From positions 9,736,501 to 9,800,500 of the forward strand of contig NC_065571.1 of the NCBI RefSeq assembly GCF_937616625.2: a DNA stretch of 64,000 nt, in the 5' to 3' direction. How positions within the stretch are numbered: position 1 is the first letter of the stretch; the number at the start of each line of letters is the position of its first letter. The translations under genes were made by a program, and so were the position numbers. The DNA is from Mercurialis annua. Lineage: Eukaryota > Streptophyta > Magnoliopsida > Malpighiales > Euphorbiaceae. The notes under the pieces are model-generated. The model was not told where the DNA came from, did no database searches, and saw only the letters and a program-made list of their open reading frames with translations. Positions 45,301-57,566 of this stretch are shown piece by piece.

Positions 45301-45443
45301 TTCCCGCTTTGGAGACATCTCATGCATTGGCATATCTAGAAAAGCTCTGCCCAACTCTTGCTGATGGAACTAAGGTTGTACTAAACTGCAGTGGCAGAGG
45401 GGACAAGGATGTTCACACCGCCATCAAATATTTGCAACTTTGA
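42336..45443 (+). CDS. TSB: Tryptophan synthase beta chain, chloroplast
   Basis: Four exons, 42336-42668, 43383-44182, 44267-44361 and 45268-45443, are joined GT-AG with matching phases, giving 467 residues. The enzyme condenses indole with serine to tryptophan using PLP, in a complex with the alpha subunit, in plastids. The first 50 or so residues are a Ser/Thr/Pro-rich transit peptide. The mature part has [13 protein letters not shown], the PLP lysine in HTGAHKINN (K162), ETGAGQHG, the phosphate loop GGGSNAMG (about 307-314), [17 protein letters not shown] and the closing CSGRGDKD. The long last intron (44,362-45,267) holds nothing I recognise. AATAAA near 45,480 is a likely polyadenylation signal. 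Confidence 0.97.
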
Positions 45444-45864
45444 TGATACTGTTTATGTTTCAATACATTTCATTTGAACAATAAATGGATGATCTCATCC
45501 TAATGTTGTAAGTTTTTAGTGGGTTTTCTTTCTGGATATGGAAGAATGTGTATCAAATTTGTGGGTCTGAATTAAAGCTAATGGCAATCTGTTTCTGAGC
45601 ATTTCTTCACCCCTTAACACATTCGAATATCAATTTAAATTGAGAAGTCGTATTATTTTTGTTGGGTAACCATTCTTAGGATATGTCATTTAATCCGTAA
45701 TAACAAGTTATGAGTGATATGACAGTACAACGGCTTGCTACCAGTTTTCTAAAAAGTAACAAAAGGAGAACATTTATTGATTAAGCTGAACATCGTTTAT
45801 CATACAAGCCAAAATCTGTAGGAAATTCATAAAAAAATCCATAAAAATTAAAATGGTAAAAAAA
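45444..45864. other. Convergent intergenic space
   Basis: It contains the 3' ends of the tryptophan synthase gene and the receptor kinase gene, and nothing else is seen. Confidence 0.6.
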
Positions 45865-48800
45865 TTAAACCCCTGAAGTATGCTTCAAGAATTGTATTTT
45901 GATCCTTTCCAAAACAGAAAGGATGTGTTTCATGTTCACCCTCTCTTCAGGTAAATCAACACAACAATCTAATGCCAATCCTAACACAGATGATACACAA
46001 TTTAGTTTAGCACTATAATGTTTTACCTCTTCCACTCCCAATAAATTGCGATCGACAACTTCAATTACTGCATCAGGATATGCATTTCTCACCCACTGTT
46101 TCATATTCATTTCTCCGCAGAAAATATCGTCTGTAGGTTTTTTTCTAGTAAAAGTTTCCATCATCATAATGCCAAAACTGTACACATCTCCTCTCGTAGA
46201 GACAATTCCAGCCTCGCCGTACTCTGCATTTCAACGCTTGATTAGTTTGTCAAGATATTAATAATTTATTTGAAACGTAAAATAATGAAGCATCATTACC
46301 TGGGGCCATATAACCAATTGTAGCTAATGTTAATGTCTGTGTCATGCAATTTTCTCCAGCTACAAGTTTGGCAATGCCGAAATCAGCGACACGAGCTACC
46401 TTATCTTTGTCTAGCAGAATGTTGCTAGGCTTCAAATCGCAGTGGACTATTGGTGTTTCGTAAGAATGGAGATATTCAAGAGCTGACGCGACGTCAATCA
46501 TTATGTTTAGTCTATCTTGGAGATTCAAGAAATAGTTGTTAGAATACAGCCACTTTTCCAAGCTCCCATTAGGCATGAACTCAAGTACCAAGGCCTTAAA
46601 ATCTAAGTTGCTGCAACTGCTTATGACTTTGACAAGATTTCGATGGCGAATGTTGCGTAAAACCTCACATTCGGTATCGAAACTCTTTAATACTCCTTCC
46701 ACCTGCAAATCGAAGACCTTAACCGCAATATTTGTGCTGTCTGATAACGAGCCTTTGTACACAGAGCCAAAACTCCCTTTTCCGAGCAAGTTAGACTCGC
46801 TAAATTTATTTGTTGCTTCTGCAAGTTGGAGAAAAGAAAATCTTTTCCATGTTGGTAGAGGTAACAAAGATTCTTGGTTTGTTGGGTTATCTTTTTTCTT
46901 CTTTCTGATTTTGATGAATATGATAATGAATGCAATAATCAAACTTAGAGCTGCTATAGGTGGTAAAATGTACTTGAGTAAGTGGTTATTAGTTGCCTTA
47001 GATTTTCTACTAGCTTCACATGGTGTGACTTTGAACCTCGGCAAACCACACAACGCACCATTCGACTTGAATGATTCGTAAGAGAAGTTTCCGAAGGATC
47101 CTCCACTCGGAATTTCTCCGTCCAATCTATTGGAAGAGACATCGAAAGATTTTAAATTTGGAATTTTCTCCAAGGACTTTGGAATCAACCCGGAGAGATT
47201 GTTGGTCGACAAATTCAAGAAAGTCAAGCTTACCATATCTCCAAATGATTGTGGAATGGAGCCTTGGAAATTATTTTCTGCTAATGAAAGATGCTGTAAA
47301 TCTTTAAGACTCCCAATACTACTCGGAATTGCTCCTGATATCCGGTTTCTTGATAAATCCATGCTTGTCAAGACTTTCAGGTTCCCAATTTCTATTGGGA
47401 GAGAGCCATTTAAAGAATTTGAACTCAATTTTAGCTCCAGCAGAAACGAAAGCCTCCAAAAAGATAATGGTATAAAAGAAAGTTTATTCCTCTGCAAATA
47501 AAGCTTTCTCAGAGAAATTAAATTTGGCAAGCATTCAGGTATTTGTCCTGAAAGCTCATTTTCATTTAACCATAAGTAATTCAGATTTTCTAAACGACAG
47601 ATCTCCACAGGGATGGTTCCTTGTAGCTTATTCCCAGCAATAGACAAACCCTGAAGCTGCCTTAGCCTTCCAAACGACGATGGTATTGATCCTGACAATT
47701 CATTTGCCGAAAGTTCCATCTGCACCACAGTGCTCAAGTTACCAATCTGAAACGGAATATCGCCTTTTATTTTGCATGATCCTGCAATAAAATATTGAAG
47801 CGACGACATATTTCCAATGGAGACAGGAAGAACGACATCCAACGGATTCACGGAAACTTGCAATGTATGTAAGTTCACACAGCTTGTCAAGGACGAGAAA
47901 AAGGTCGAATCAGCCTTGAAATTGTTGAAAGAAATGTCGAGTCTCTGAAGCATTCTAAGATTGCCAAGGGTATTAGGAATAAAACCGGAGAAAGAGTTGT
48001 TAAATAAGTAAAGAACAATGAGTTTAGAAGAATTGGAAATGGAGGCAGGGAATTCTCCAATAAAAGTGTTGTTGGCCAGAGAGATTATTTCTAGATTTGG
48101 AAGGTTTATAATTGGTGGCAGATTGCCTGAAAGTTCATTCTCTGCAACATCAAAGAGCCGGACTATTGAGAGATTGAAGATCGTAGCTGGAATAGAACCT
48201 CTCAGGTTGTTTCCGGACATGCCTAAAGCCTCGAGATTTATTAGACGACCTAGTTCATGAGGTATTGTACCTGCCATTATGATAAAAATTAGTTCAAGAT
48301 TTTCAGTTTTTTACCCCAAGCAGCAAAAACATTCATACTTTACTCTGTATGTTTCAGATTCAATACATTCTCACATATTAAAAACATAGTAAAGCTATAT
48401 TTAAATCTACTCAATTTATTTTCAAACCAATTGAAACTAAAATCATACATAAAACATATAATATAATATAAAACCACAAAAAGAACACTGAAATTGTGTT
48501 AAAACCGTATATACTGTTGAATAAGATGAAGCTTGAAGTCAAACTAAAACTATGTAAGACATTACTGAAAGTTCATTGAAACCTAGTGAAGCATTACTAA
48601 AACCCTATGGAAACCATACTGAATAGCTTTAGAAGCTATTTATAACCAATCTTTATTGAAAATATAGTGAGAAAATATTCATGTCTACTTAATGAACCGA
48701 GATTGTGATATCTTGAAGCTATATCGAAACTTGCTGAAATCTACTGAACCCATGTCGAAATTAGCATAATACTCGGGACATGTATAAATTCTGTCAAGCT

Positions 48801-49613
48801 TGGTAAAATGCAACGGCAAAAAAGCATACCTGATAGGTGATTTGAGCTAAGAAATAGTTGGTTGAGGGTAGTTAAGTTTCCAATTTCTTTCGGGATGCTT
48901 CCAACGAAACCATTGAACGACAAGGATAAAGTCTTAAGATTGCTACACTCTGCCAAGCTTGACGGAATTGGTCCACCTAGCTCATTTAAAGACAAGAACA
49001 GACCTTCAAGTGTTTGAAAATGATGACAAATCTCATCAGGTAGATTACCCGAAACTCCATTAGATGTCAAAGCAAGAATCTCCAACGAAGACATGTTGAA
49101 AATGCTCGAAGGAATTGGCCCGGACAGATTATTATACTGCAAGCTGATAGTCCTCAGAAGCCGAAGATTACCCATCTCAGCAGGAATAGATCCAGAGAAG
49201 CTATTATTGTCGAGACTCAGGATTTTCAGTCTCCGTAAATGGGATAATTCGTTCGGCAGAGTACCGTAAAATTTGTTGCCCGAAAGTATAAGCGAGTTCA
49301 GGAACGAGAGATTTCCGAGGTGTGGCGGAATCTTTCCTCGAAGTCCCATATTTGAAAGATCCAAAGCGGATACTCTTTGATGGCGAGTAGTACATGAGAT
49401 ACCGATCCAGTCGCAGATTGAACTCGAACTTGACCAATTGTGTGTCAGGACATTAGCAGGGTCCAATGTTATATGATCTTTTAGTTCAACAAGCGCAGAT
49501 TTGTCTGTGCTGAAGTTGGTTACTGCAGCCATAGACAGAGTAGCCATGACAATATTAAGAGTCAATAAGATTATAATTGGAATAAAATGCCATATTTTTA
49601 GCATTTTTTTCAT
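45865..49613 (-). CDS. LRR receptor-like kinase, subfamily XII (FLS2/EFR/Xa21 type)
   Basis: Three exons, 49613-48830, 48270-46300 and 46223-45865, join in phase 1 both times (TCAG then gt; GCCCCAG then gt) and encode 1,037 residues. I chose ATG 49613 (or 49604) because it gives a signal peptide, MLKIWHFIPIIILLTLNIVM; an upstream in-frame ATG at 49730 would bury it. Order: an LRR N-terminal cap with WSSSSSICDWIGISC, about twenty LRRs, a transmembrane helix around residues 694-715, then a kinase with GKGSFGSVYKG, IAVKVFDL, a non-RD catalytic loop HCDLKPSN, DFGIAKL and GYMAPEYGE. Non-RD kinases of this subfamily usually act as immune pattern receptors; the ligand is unknown. No lesion is seen. 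The intron inside the LRR region (48,271-48,829) is an extra one beside the usual kinase intron. Confidence 0.93.
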
Positions 49614-49635
49614 CAAAATGTAATTAGATATGAAG

Positions 49636-49826
49636 ATTGATAGAAATATGAGGGTTTTGAATTTATTATTTTTGTGCTCATCACTAATTTGCAATATATA
49701 TTGACTGTTGTTTGACTGAAATGAATTCATAAGTCATCGGCGACTTATGAATTAATTAACACTCACCAATAATGGAGATACCGTTGACCACGTCACTTGT
49801 TTTGTCATGTGGACTAAACTTCCTTA
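49636..49826. repeat. Receptor-kinase upstream segment, copy 1
   Basis: ATTGATAGAAATATGAG, GTGCTCATCACTAATTTGCA, TCATAAGTCATCGGCGA and TGTGGACTAAACTTCC occur here in the same order as at 50,623-50,794. This copy lies directly upstream of the kinase start and contains its probable leader/promoter. Confidence 0.85.
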
Positions 49827-49983
49827 ATATTTTGATAACCCTATTAAACCGATTAACTCAACCATAATCAGGAAACCAAACAGAAAAATATAGTTAATTT
49901 ATGGTTAATGATATAGGTTTAAGATTTGGAGTTTAAAATTTGGAGTTTTAAAAACCGAAGTTAACCGATTAACTAATTTATAA

Positions 49984-49987
<4 letters not shown>

Positions 49988-50053
<66 letters not shown>
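49988..50053. repeat. (TA)n microsatellite
   Basis: More than 30 uninterrupted TA units lie between the two copies of the receptor-kinase upstream segment. Confidence 0.95.
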
Positions 50054-50055
<2 letters not shown>

Positions 50056-50622
50056 TATATCTTTTATTGATTAAAATAAAATACATTTTTCAATCCATAT
50101 ACTATATTAAAACTCTAAACATAAAAGTATATGAAAATATATTTTATTTAGAAGTATATTTATATTTTAGGAGAATATAAATATGGAAAATATTTTGACA
50201 ATTAAATAGAATGAAAAATGGAGTTTAGGGTGTTTTTATTTGTTAGAAAAAATAAATAAAATGAAAATTGTAGTTTTTTTTATTAGACTATGCTTCAACT
50301 TTTATTTTATAAAATTTATATTTTTTGAATTTAATTTTTTTAATGGTTATATAGTTAAAAACCATAAAACCGAAAACTTAGAATATTTTAAATGATTAAT
50401 CGATTAAATGGTTAATCGGTTTAAATTTTATATTTAGTTTTTTAATTTTAATAATTGATGGAAACCGAATTCTAAAATAAGTGTAATGAGCCGAGTCGTA
50501 CAGAATTTGCTCAATGAGTCGCCTAAGACGTAAGTCCAAAACTGACGATATCCGAATTCTAAAGATCTCGCTGTGTCTAAAGATTACTGAAGAGGTTCGC
50601 CTGAATTCCTAGCCCCTATGAG
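50054..50622. other. AT-rich spacer between the duplicated upstream segments
   Basis: It contains GATTAA(T/C)CGATTAA-type words and a GC-richer piece (50,480-50,620), with no reading frame of note. Confidence 0.5.
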
Positions 50623-50794
50623 TTGATAGAAATATGAGGCTATTGAATTTATTATTTTGTGCTCATCATTAATTTGCAATATATTGACTGTTGTTTTACA
50701 ATTGACTGAAATGAAATCATAAGTCATCGGCGATTTATGGGTTTTGTTCATAAAAAAAAATTGTGGGGATTTTGTTATGTGGACTAAACTTCCA
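50623..50794. repeat. Orphan copy of the receptor-kinase upstream segment
   Basis: It is a direct repeat of 49,636-49,826 at roughly 85-90% identity, with a few indels. No kinase coding sequence adjoins it, so it looks like the stump left by deletion of a tandem gene copy, or a local duplication. Confidence 0.85.
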
Positions 50795-50899
50795 TTTTAT
50801 TTTATTTTGACAATTTAAAATAATTTGACACTTATATATACTATTGTTTCTTCAAATGTCATCCGCATGAAAATCATTAATATAAATTTATTTATAGAC

Positions 50900-51380
50900 C
50901 TAGTGTTTTAAAATATCCCGACCTTTTAGTTCCTTTTCGATCCTACCCTAACGTTGAAAAATGGTCAATTTTACCATATTTTACATTTTGTGTTTTAATT
51001 GTACCATAACATATTAAATTGACGTCTTTTTCATTTGAACAAAATTCAAAAACATTCTCCATATTTAGCATATATTAATTGTATGTGTTTAAAATTTATT
51101 TAGATTTAGCTAAATTAGTTAGTAATTTAATTATAATTTTTAGTTAGTTTTTTAAAATAGAGGACTTATTCGTACATTTTTAAATGGAAATGAATTTACT
51201 TTTATCTTTAAAATTAGTTAATTGAATGATTTCATCATTTACGTAAAAAATTGACAAAAATTGAAAAATTGGGATAGAATTTAAAATAAAATGCAAAATA
51301 TGATAAAATTGACAAATTTTTAATGACATGGTAGAATGGAAAAAGGGATAAAAGGTCGTGGTTTTTTAAGGTATTAGGCC
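50900..51380. mobile_element. AT-rich MITE-like repeat, copy 1
   Basis: It begins CTAGTGTTTTAAAATATCCC and ends CCTTAAAAAACCACGACC-type text when read on the other strand, so the ends are weakly inverted. Internal words ATTAAATTG(A/G)CGTC, CAAAAAC(A/G)TTCTCCAT and TAGCATATATTAATT also occur in copy 2. Confidence 0.7.
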
Positions 51381-51497
51381 TTATTTATAATAGGATTTGA
51401 TAACTCCATTTATGAGCATATCTTTAACCGAGCACATGTATAAATAATAATATTAAAGCATTTTTAATGGACTTATAAATAAAAATATTTAATTTAA

Positions 51498-51976
51498 GTC
51501 CTAATGTTTTAAAAAAAAAATCTGATTTTAACCCCTCTTCAATACTACTCCAATATTGAAAATCACAAATTTTATTCTATTTTGCATTTTTGTGTTTCAA
51601 TTTGACTCTGAAATATTAAATTGGCGTCCGTTTTATTTGGAAAAGAATTCAAAAACGTTCTCCATGTCTAGCATATATTAATTTTATATGTTAAAATTTA
51701 TTTAAACTTAGTTAAACTAATTAAGAATTTAAACTAGTTTTAATTTGATTATGTTTTTTCATTAATTTTTAAAAAGTAAACAATTTATTTGTACTAATAG
51801 ATTTAATTTTATCTTTAAACTTATTTAATTGCATAATATTTTATTCTTTAAATAAAAAAATTGTCAAAAAATGAAAAATTAGAATAAAATTGAAACAAAA
51901 AAATACAAACCAATTTTCATGTTAGAGTCGGTTTAAAAGGGGTTAAAAAGTCGGATTTTTTTAAAATATTGGCCCA
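51498..51976. mobile_element. AT-rich MITE-like repeat, copy 2
   Basis: Same order of words as at 50,900-51,380 and same orientation, diverged by roughly a quarter. No open frame. Confidence 0.7.
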
Positions 51977-53470
51977 TAATTTAAAGAATTTCATACAAAA
52001 TTAAAAATTTAATAAACTTTTTATAATTAAATTTAAAAAAGAGACTAAGTTTCGCTCTTTATATGTAGGGAGCCGCTCACCCTCTATTTCAATTTCGGAT
52101 GGGAACATAAAAATGATGAGATAAGTATGCACTGGATATCTTGAAAATTGACGTGTCAACCAAAAAGGTTGATGACTTAGGGTTCAGAAACCTTTAACGC
52201 ATCAATTAGGCATATCATGGCCAAATAGGACTGACAATTCATTTCACAACCAGCTTCCCTGATTTCTAAAGTTTTTTTTTTCTTTCAATAAAGTACTTCT
52301 CTCAAATGGAGGGGCGTTCTTGTAAAAGTTCACTCAAATGGAGGGGCGTTCTTGTAAAAGTTTACTCAAGTGGAGGGGCGTTCTTGACAGAGGCGTCCTA
52401 AATAGTACGAACACTTCATTCAATCAACGTGTATCGTTTTTGAAAACGTTTCAGACACTTGATGTTTCGAATCCGAAACTTTATTTTTTACATACAAAAC
52501 TTTAAAATAATACTGTTTTATTGTGCCTGTGTGTCCCGTTTTCCCGTATTTATATTCGTATTCATGTCATCTAGGAGGCGTCAAATGGCAAGTGATATCG
52601 GACAGTGGAATCTTCATCCAGTAATACCCTTGGCCGCCAACCATCCATCAGATAAGATCTAATAAACACTTGAAAACACCTATACTTAATAGTCGACATC
52701 CCATATTATATTTTCTAGTGTTTTTCTGAAATTTATTAATTTTAAAAATAAAAAATAAAAATAAATACAAAAATTAAATAGTTAAATATGAAGTGTAATT
52801 TTTGTAATTTTTACGGTATTTTGTTTTAAAAGACGATGGACGGTGTATTTTATGCGATATAAATTAGTGTCCATTATATTTAAACAAATGACTACTATAA
52901 ATACTTAATAAATTAAAAATATTATGATTGCATCAATATAACAATTTTTAAATATAATTAATATATCCATTAGTATTATCATTTAATATTATTTTAAATT
53001 CAATTATTAATTAAATATATTACTTTAACATGCCATATTATTTCAATACCTAATAAAATAAATAATTATTACAACTTCAATTCAAGATTATTGTTACTGT
53101 ACATCTCCAACTTTCGTGTAGTTTTCAATTTAAGCACAATCTATAAAACGTGACATCACATATATATCAATGTTTCATTTTGTGGCATTTACAGTTTAAG
53201 TGTCTAATTATATGATATCATTTTGGTCATTCACACGGTAAAAAATGACATCAATTTTACAAAAAATAATACATAAAACGTAAACCGGAATATAAGATGA
53301 AAAGTTTTAAAAATATTGAAATACGAAGTGAAACGTTTTTTTAAATTATGTTTAAATCGAGAAAAAAAAACGCTAAAGGTGGAGATATATAAATGACAAT
53401 CCCTTCAATTTAAGAGTGTTTATATTATAAAAACCAAAAGTAAAAACCTTTCCGTAGCTATTAAAATATT
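51977..53470. other. Intergenic, AT-rich, no gene recognised
   Basis: Apart from a 32-bp tandem repeat at 52,301-52,388, I see only short frames without domains. Confidence 0.5.
52301..52388. repeat. 32-bp tandem repeat, three copies
   Basis: CTCAAATGGAGGGGCGTTCT followed by TGTAAAAGTTCA occurs at 52301, 52333 and 52365 (the last one partial). The GC-richer GAGGGGCG core stands out from the AT-rich surroundings. Confidence 0.92.
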
Positions 53471-53473
53471 AAA

Positions 53474-53760
53474 AAGGAAAAAGAGTCAAATAAACCCTTT
53501 ACGTTTATCTTATGGATCAAATAGACCCTCAACGTTCAGAAAAGTGGAACGAGGACCCTAACGTTTTTAAATATCATCTAAGCCCTCTTTAGGGGTCTTT
53601 ATTGATACGATTTAACAAATATTAGGGTCCCAGTGACCCCTAAGGAGAGATAAGATGATATAATTTTAAAACATTAGGAGTTCATTTGAAAATTTTCTAA
53701 CTTTAAGGACCTACTTGATCCATAGACTAAACGTTAAGGTCTTATTTGGCCCTTTTCCTT
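53474..53760. mobile_element. Inverted-repeat MITE
   Basis: The left arm has AAGGAAAAAGAGTCAAATAA then TATGGATCAAATAGACCCTC. The reverse complement of the right arm has AAGGAAAAGGGCCAAATAAG then TATGGATCAAGTAGGTCCTT. It lies about 480 bp upstream of the F-box gene's coding start and may lie within its promoter. Confidence 0.82.
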
Positions 53761-54244
53761 ATAAAAAAAGATGACCCCTTGAAATTAAAAGCGGGAAAAT
53801 TATAACGTCACAGCAGGAAGTTGGACAGTAAAAGGGTGTTTTTAGGCTTTTTCATCAACCTACTCATTAATCTGAAAAATGTTTATTTGGATTTTGCAAA
53901 ACAAAATTGATAATTACTAAACCCTAACCCCTAATCAAACATTGAGGCCATTACAAGTAGGTCCCTCTTATCATTTGATCTTCTACATTCTATCTTTCTT
54001 TCTTTCTAATGCTTTTGGGTTGATGGGTTTTCAGTTATTATGTGATTTGCCATCATAAACTGTCAAAAGATTGTTTTTTGTGTGTCTAATTTGCTACCAG
54101 ATGGGTTCTAGCCGTTGTAAAAAGATTGTTCTTTTTTTACTAATTTGATCATTGCAAAAGATGGTATCTTGTTTCGATCTTTCTTGGGTTTTCGAATTTA
54201 AAATTTGTGATTAATGTGTTTTCTTTTGTTGGATTGTAGTATTC

Positions 54245-56003
54245 ATGGATACGAGCTTGCCATTGATCAAGCAGGGACATTCGGGTGATTCTAATGTCAG
54301 TAGTGATGGTGTGGATAGGATCAGCAAGTTACCTGATGAAGTTCTAAGTCACATTCTTTCATATTTAACTACCAAACAAGCCGTTGCCACCAGCATTTTG
54401 TCTAAAAGATGGGAATACCTCTGGACATTTACTACAAATCTTGATTTTTCTGATCAGATTCCTTATAATTTCCTGGACGAAAATGAATGGGGCACTAAGT
54501 TGAGGTCCTTCAAGGATTTTGTGGATAGAGTCATCTTTTATCATGGAGAGTCGACTATTCAGAAATGTCATCTTCATACTCGTCAACTTTACTCTAATAT
54601 TTATCCATGGGTTTGTGCTGTAATAACTTGCAATGTCCAAGAATTGAGTATTCAAGGCTGTTCCTTTGCTTTTCAACAACTTCCTTGGAGACTATTTGCT
54701 TGCAAAACATTGGTTGTTTTGAAAATTAGGGGAAAGTTTATGCTAGATTTACCCACTCGTATTTGTTACCCATTTCTTAAAATCCTGAGTCTTAATGGTG
54801 TTGTGTATATGAGTGATGCCTCTATGGATAGGCTCTTTTCTGGCTGCCCTGTTCTTGAAGAGCTAGAGATTATAAGACGAACGGAGGATGGTGTACAAAT
54901 TATGAAAATTAATACACCTTCATTGAAAAAGTTGACCATTCATTACAAGGTTGGTCATTCTGAAAATGAGCATAAGACTCAGCTGAATACTCCATTTCTT
55001 GAATATCTCAAATTTAGTGGAAAATCAGGTGGCTATTCTATGAATTGTTCCTCTTCCCTTGTTGAGGCACATATTTACGGCGGATGTGATTTAGACCTTC
55101 TTAATGGAATCTCCAAAGTTCAGCATCTAGTTTTGAATGGACAAATTATGCAGGTACATGTTCTTTGTTGTGTTTTTGAATATCAATAACTTAGCTGCAG
55201 TGGCGGAAGCAGGTTGGGACGAGGTGGTGCGCTCAATCTAAAACTATTGAGTCAAACGATAATATCAACTCGTCTAAAAAAACTAAAAGGGTAAATAACA
55301 TGTTAAGTCTAAAAAATAGTCGAACAATGTATATCGACTAAAAGTAAATTCGCTCCACCTGAACAAAATTTCTACTCCGCCACTTTTTAGTTGTTCCTCT
55401 CATATGCAATCTTATTATGGTTACTCCTTATATTTCCTTACTTATCTGCGTGTAGGATCTGCTTATTATTATTGGCTATCATGGATTGCCTAAATTCAAC
55501 AATCTTAAGAAGATAGAGTTGAATGTTGATAATCCACTTGATTGGGAAGTGCTACCAGATTTGCTGGAGTGCTCTCCAAATTTACAAGTTCTCGTCTTTC
55601 CTGAGGCAAGCTGCAGTGTTGTTATACCTATCTAAGTCTAAAATTGTTGTATGTTAGAAATTCCTGAAATTGTTTTGCGTTTTTTGCTCAGGGACTTGCT
55701 GTGATGCCTGAAGAATGTGCTAATGATTATTGCCATTTACAATGGTATCGGCCAGACTGCATGCCTGAATGTTTGCTTTACCATCTAAAGACAGTTGAAA
55801 TTTTCAAGTTTGCGGGACAGCCATGCGATCTTGATATTGTGCGCTTTCTGCTGAAATATGGTGAAGTATTGGAGTGCATGAATATTCACTGTTTCGATTG
55901 TAGTACAAGGCCAATAATGCGGAAGGAATTGGACGGGGCTATAAGCGAGGTTTCCAACTTCAAAAGATGTTCTAGCGCTTGCAAACTTGCTTTCTTTGCT
56001 TAA
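54245..56003 (+). CDS. F-box/FBD/LRR-repeat protein
   Basis: Exons are 54245-55153, 55456-55605 and 55692-56003, all phase 0, giving 456 residues. An F-box (about residues 25-68: RISKLPDEVLSHILSYL, then SILSKRWEYLW) is followed by irregular LRRs (FKDFVDRVIFYH to LDLLNGISKVQHL) and a C-terminal FBD-like region (CLLYHLKTVEIFKFAGQPCD, then LLKYGEVLECMNI). Such proteins are substrate receptors of SCF ubiquitin ligases; the target is unknown. The second intron starts with GC: GAG is followed by GCAAGC and the acceptor is CTCAG. This is the known GC-AG class and keeps the frame. A GGATTGTAG just before the ATG suggests a 5' leader intron. Confidence 0.92.
55606..55691 (+). other. GC-AG intron of the F-box gene
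   Basis: The exon end CCTGAG is followed by GCAAGC and the acceptor is TTTTTGCTCAG. The 86-bp intron keeps phase 0 into the FBD region. The strong AG|GCAAG match fits the consensus for GC donors. Confidence 0.8.
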
Positions 56004-57560
56004 TGAAGTGCCTTTCTGAAAGTTGTAGTGAAGCATATCTATGTTTTTACGCTCCATGTATCCTCGGCTTTCTATTTTCTGCTCTTGTGCTGTACAAGAA
56101 TTTGCCTTGTAAGTTGTCATATGTTGCAGTATGTGGTCATTGTAAGTTAGTATGATTGAGTAGAGCATCTTGTGAAGTGAATATGGTTTAAAATCAAGTG
56201 TTATATGCCATGATTTTCTTTGGCGATTAGATCATATCTGGATATAGTTTAACATTAGCTACTGACTTTTTGTTAGAACTCTACTCTATGACTGTTCTCT
56301 TGCTCTCTTAAAATTACTAAATTAGCTTTAATGGAGTTTATCCTTCTAGATTGTCACTTTTTATGTCTATTTTTTGTTTTATATTGGTATTGCTTTGATT
56401 TCCTGCTGATTTATATTGTTCATCACGGAATTAATCTCCATGCTCTGGCTGAAAATATATACATAGAAATGTAAATTTAGTTTAAATCGAACCTAACTAA
56501 ATTTTTAATGGAACTCAATTGCCGAGCCGAGTTCGAATATCAAAATACTTGTTTGATAGACTTGAATCTAATCTGAGTTTTTCTATTTAATGTACCTTTT
56601 TACTCTTTATAGCTATACATAGTATTTGTTTTTATATTAAAATAATTTTTTAAAATATATTTATACAAATAATTGAGTTAATGTCAATTTGACAATTATT
56701 CTACCAAATTTAATTTTTTTATAAATATGAATTAATTGTTACTTGTTGGATGGAAATGAGCTTTCTGTAAAGATACTGGAATGCTTTCCGAATTCAATAT
56801 CACTGAAAAAAATCTACTATACGGGTATAAGCGGGTCTAGTCAAGTCTTAGTTAGGCCAAGCTCGAGCTTGAGTTTAGGTGCGTTATATCGTCTCGAGTT
56901 CAAGGTCGGGTGGGCTTAATTTCAAGCTTGAACTCGACTTGGAACAATATCCAAACGACTTGAGCTTGACTAGAATACAATAAAACAAAAATAATTATTT
57001 CAAAGATTAGCATATTTTATGTATTTTAGTTTTTTTACTAAAAACAATGTGTAAATTAGATGTATAAAAACTTAGTATACTAAAATATAAATTGTTAAGA
57101 GGCTCGTTAAAGCTTGTTTACGCTCTCAGGCCCCACAAGCATGTGTAATATATATTTGAGTTCGGCTCAAATTTTCTCGAGTCGATCTCGAGTAACTCGC
57201 GGCTAGCCCAACGTGTTTATACCCCTGATGAAGAAGACCAATTCCAATGAGGTCTTAAAGATTTACATCTTTCCTAAGTAGAAAATGATTTCCAGTCAGT
57301 TGGAGATACATAAGGCTTAATGTATTAGTATTAATTTATTTAAATAATTATAAAATATGAATATATTATGAATACTTTATAAAGTGATGATGTCTATAAG
57401 AGGTATTATACTGTTGAAGAGTAGCATATCCATTAGTGATACTATTTTGGAGAATTCAATTGCAACTCGTCAATGATTGCATGAAAGTTACTCCACATAA
57501 TGCCCTTTTTTTTTTTTTTGAGAAATACATAATGCCCTTCCAATGGCATGAAGAGACCAT
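56004..57560. other. Intergenic with old CTCGAG/TTGAGC-rich repeats
   Basis: 56,820-57,200 is rich in CTCGAGCTTGAG-like words related to 26,930-27,130. No gene is recognised. Confidence 0.5.
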
Positions 57561-57566
57561 TCCTGT

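Noticed and set aside
46250..49730. Two overlapping partial receptor genes, or a pseudogene split by stops
   Set aside because: The stops lie in two introns with proper GT-AG borders in phase 1; splicing restores one complete 1,037-residue kinase.
52301..52388. CRISPR-like regular repeats
   Set aside because: The units abut without unique spacers, there are only three, and the DNA is plant nuclear.
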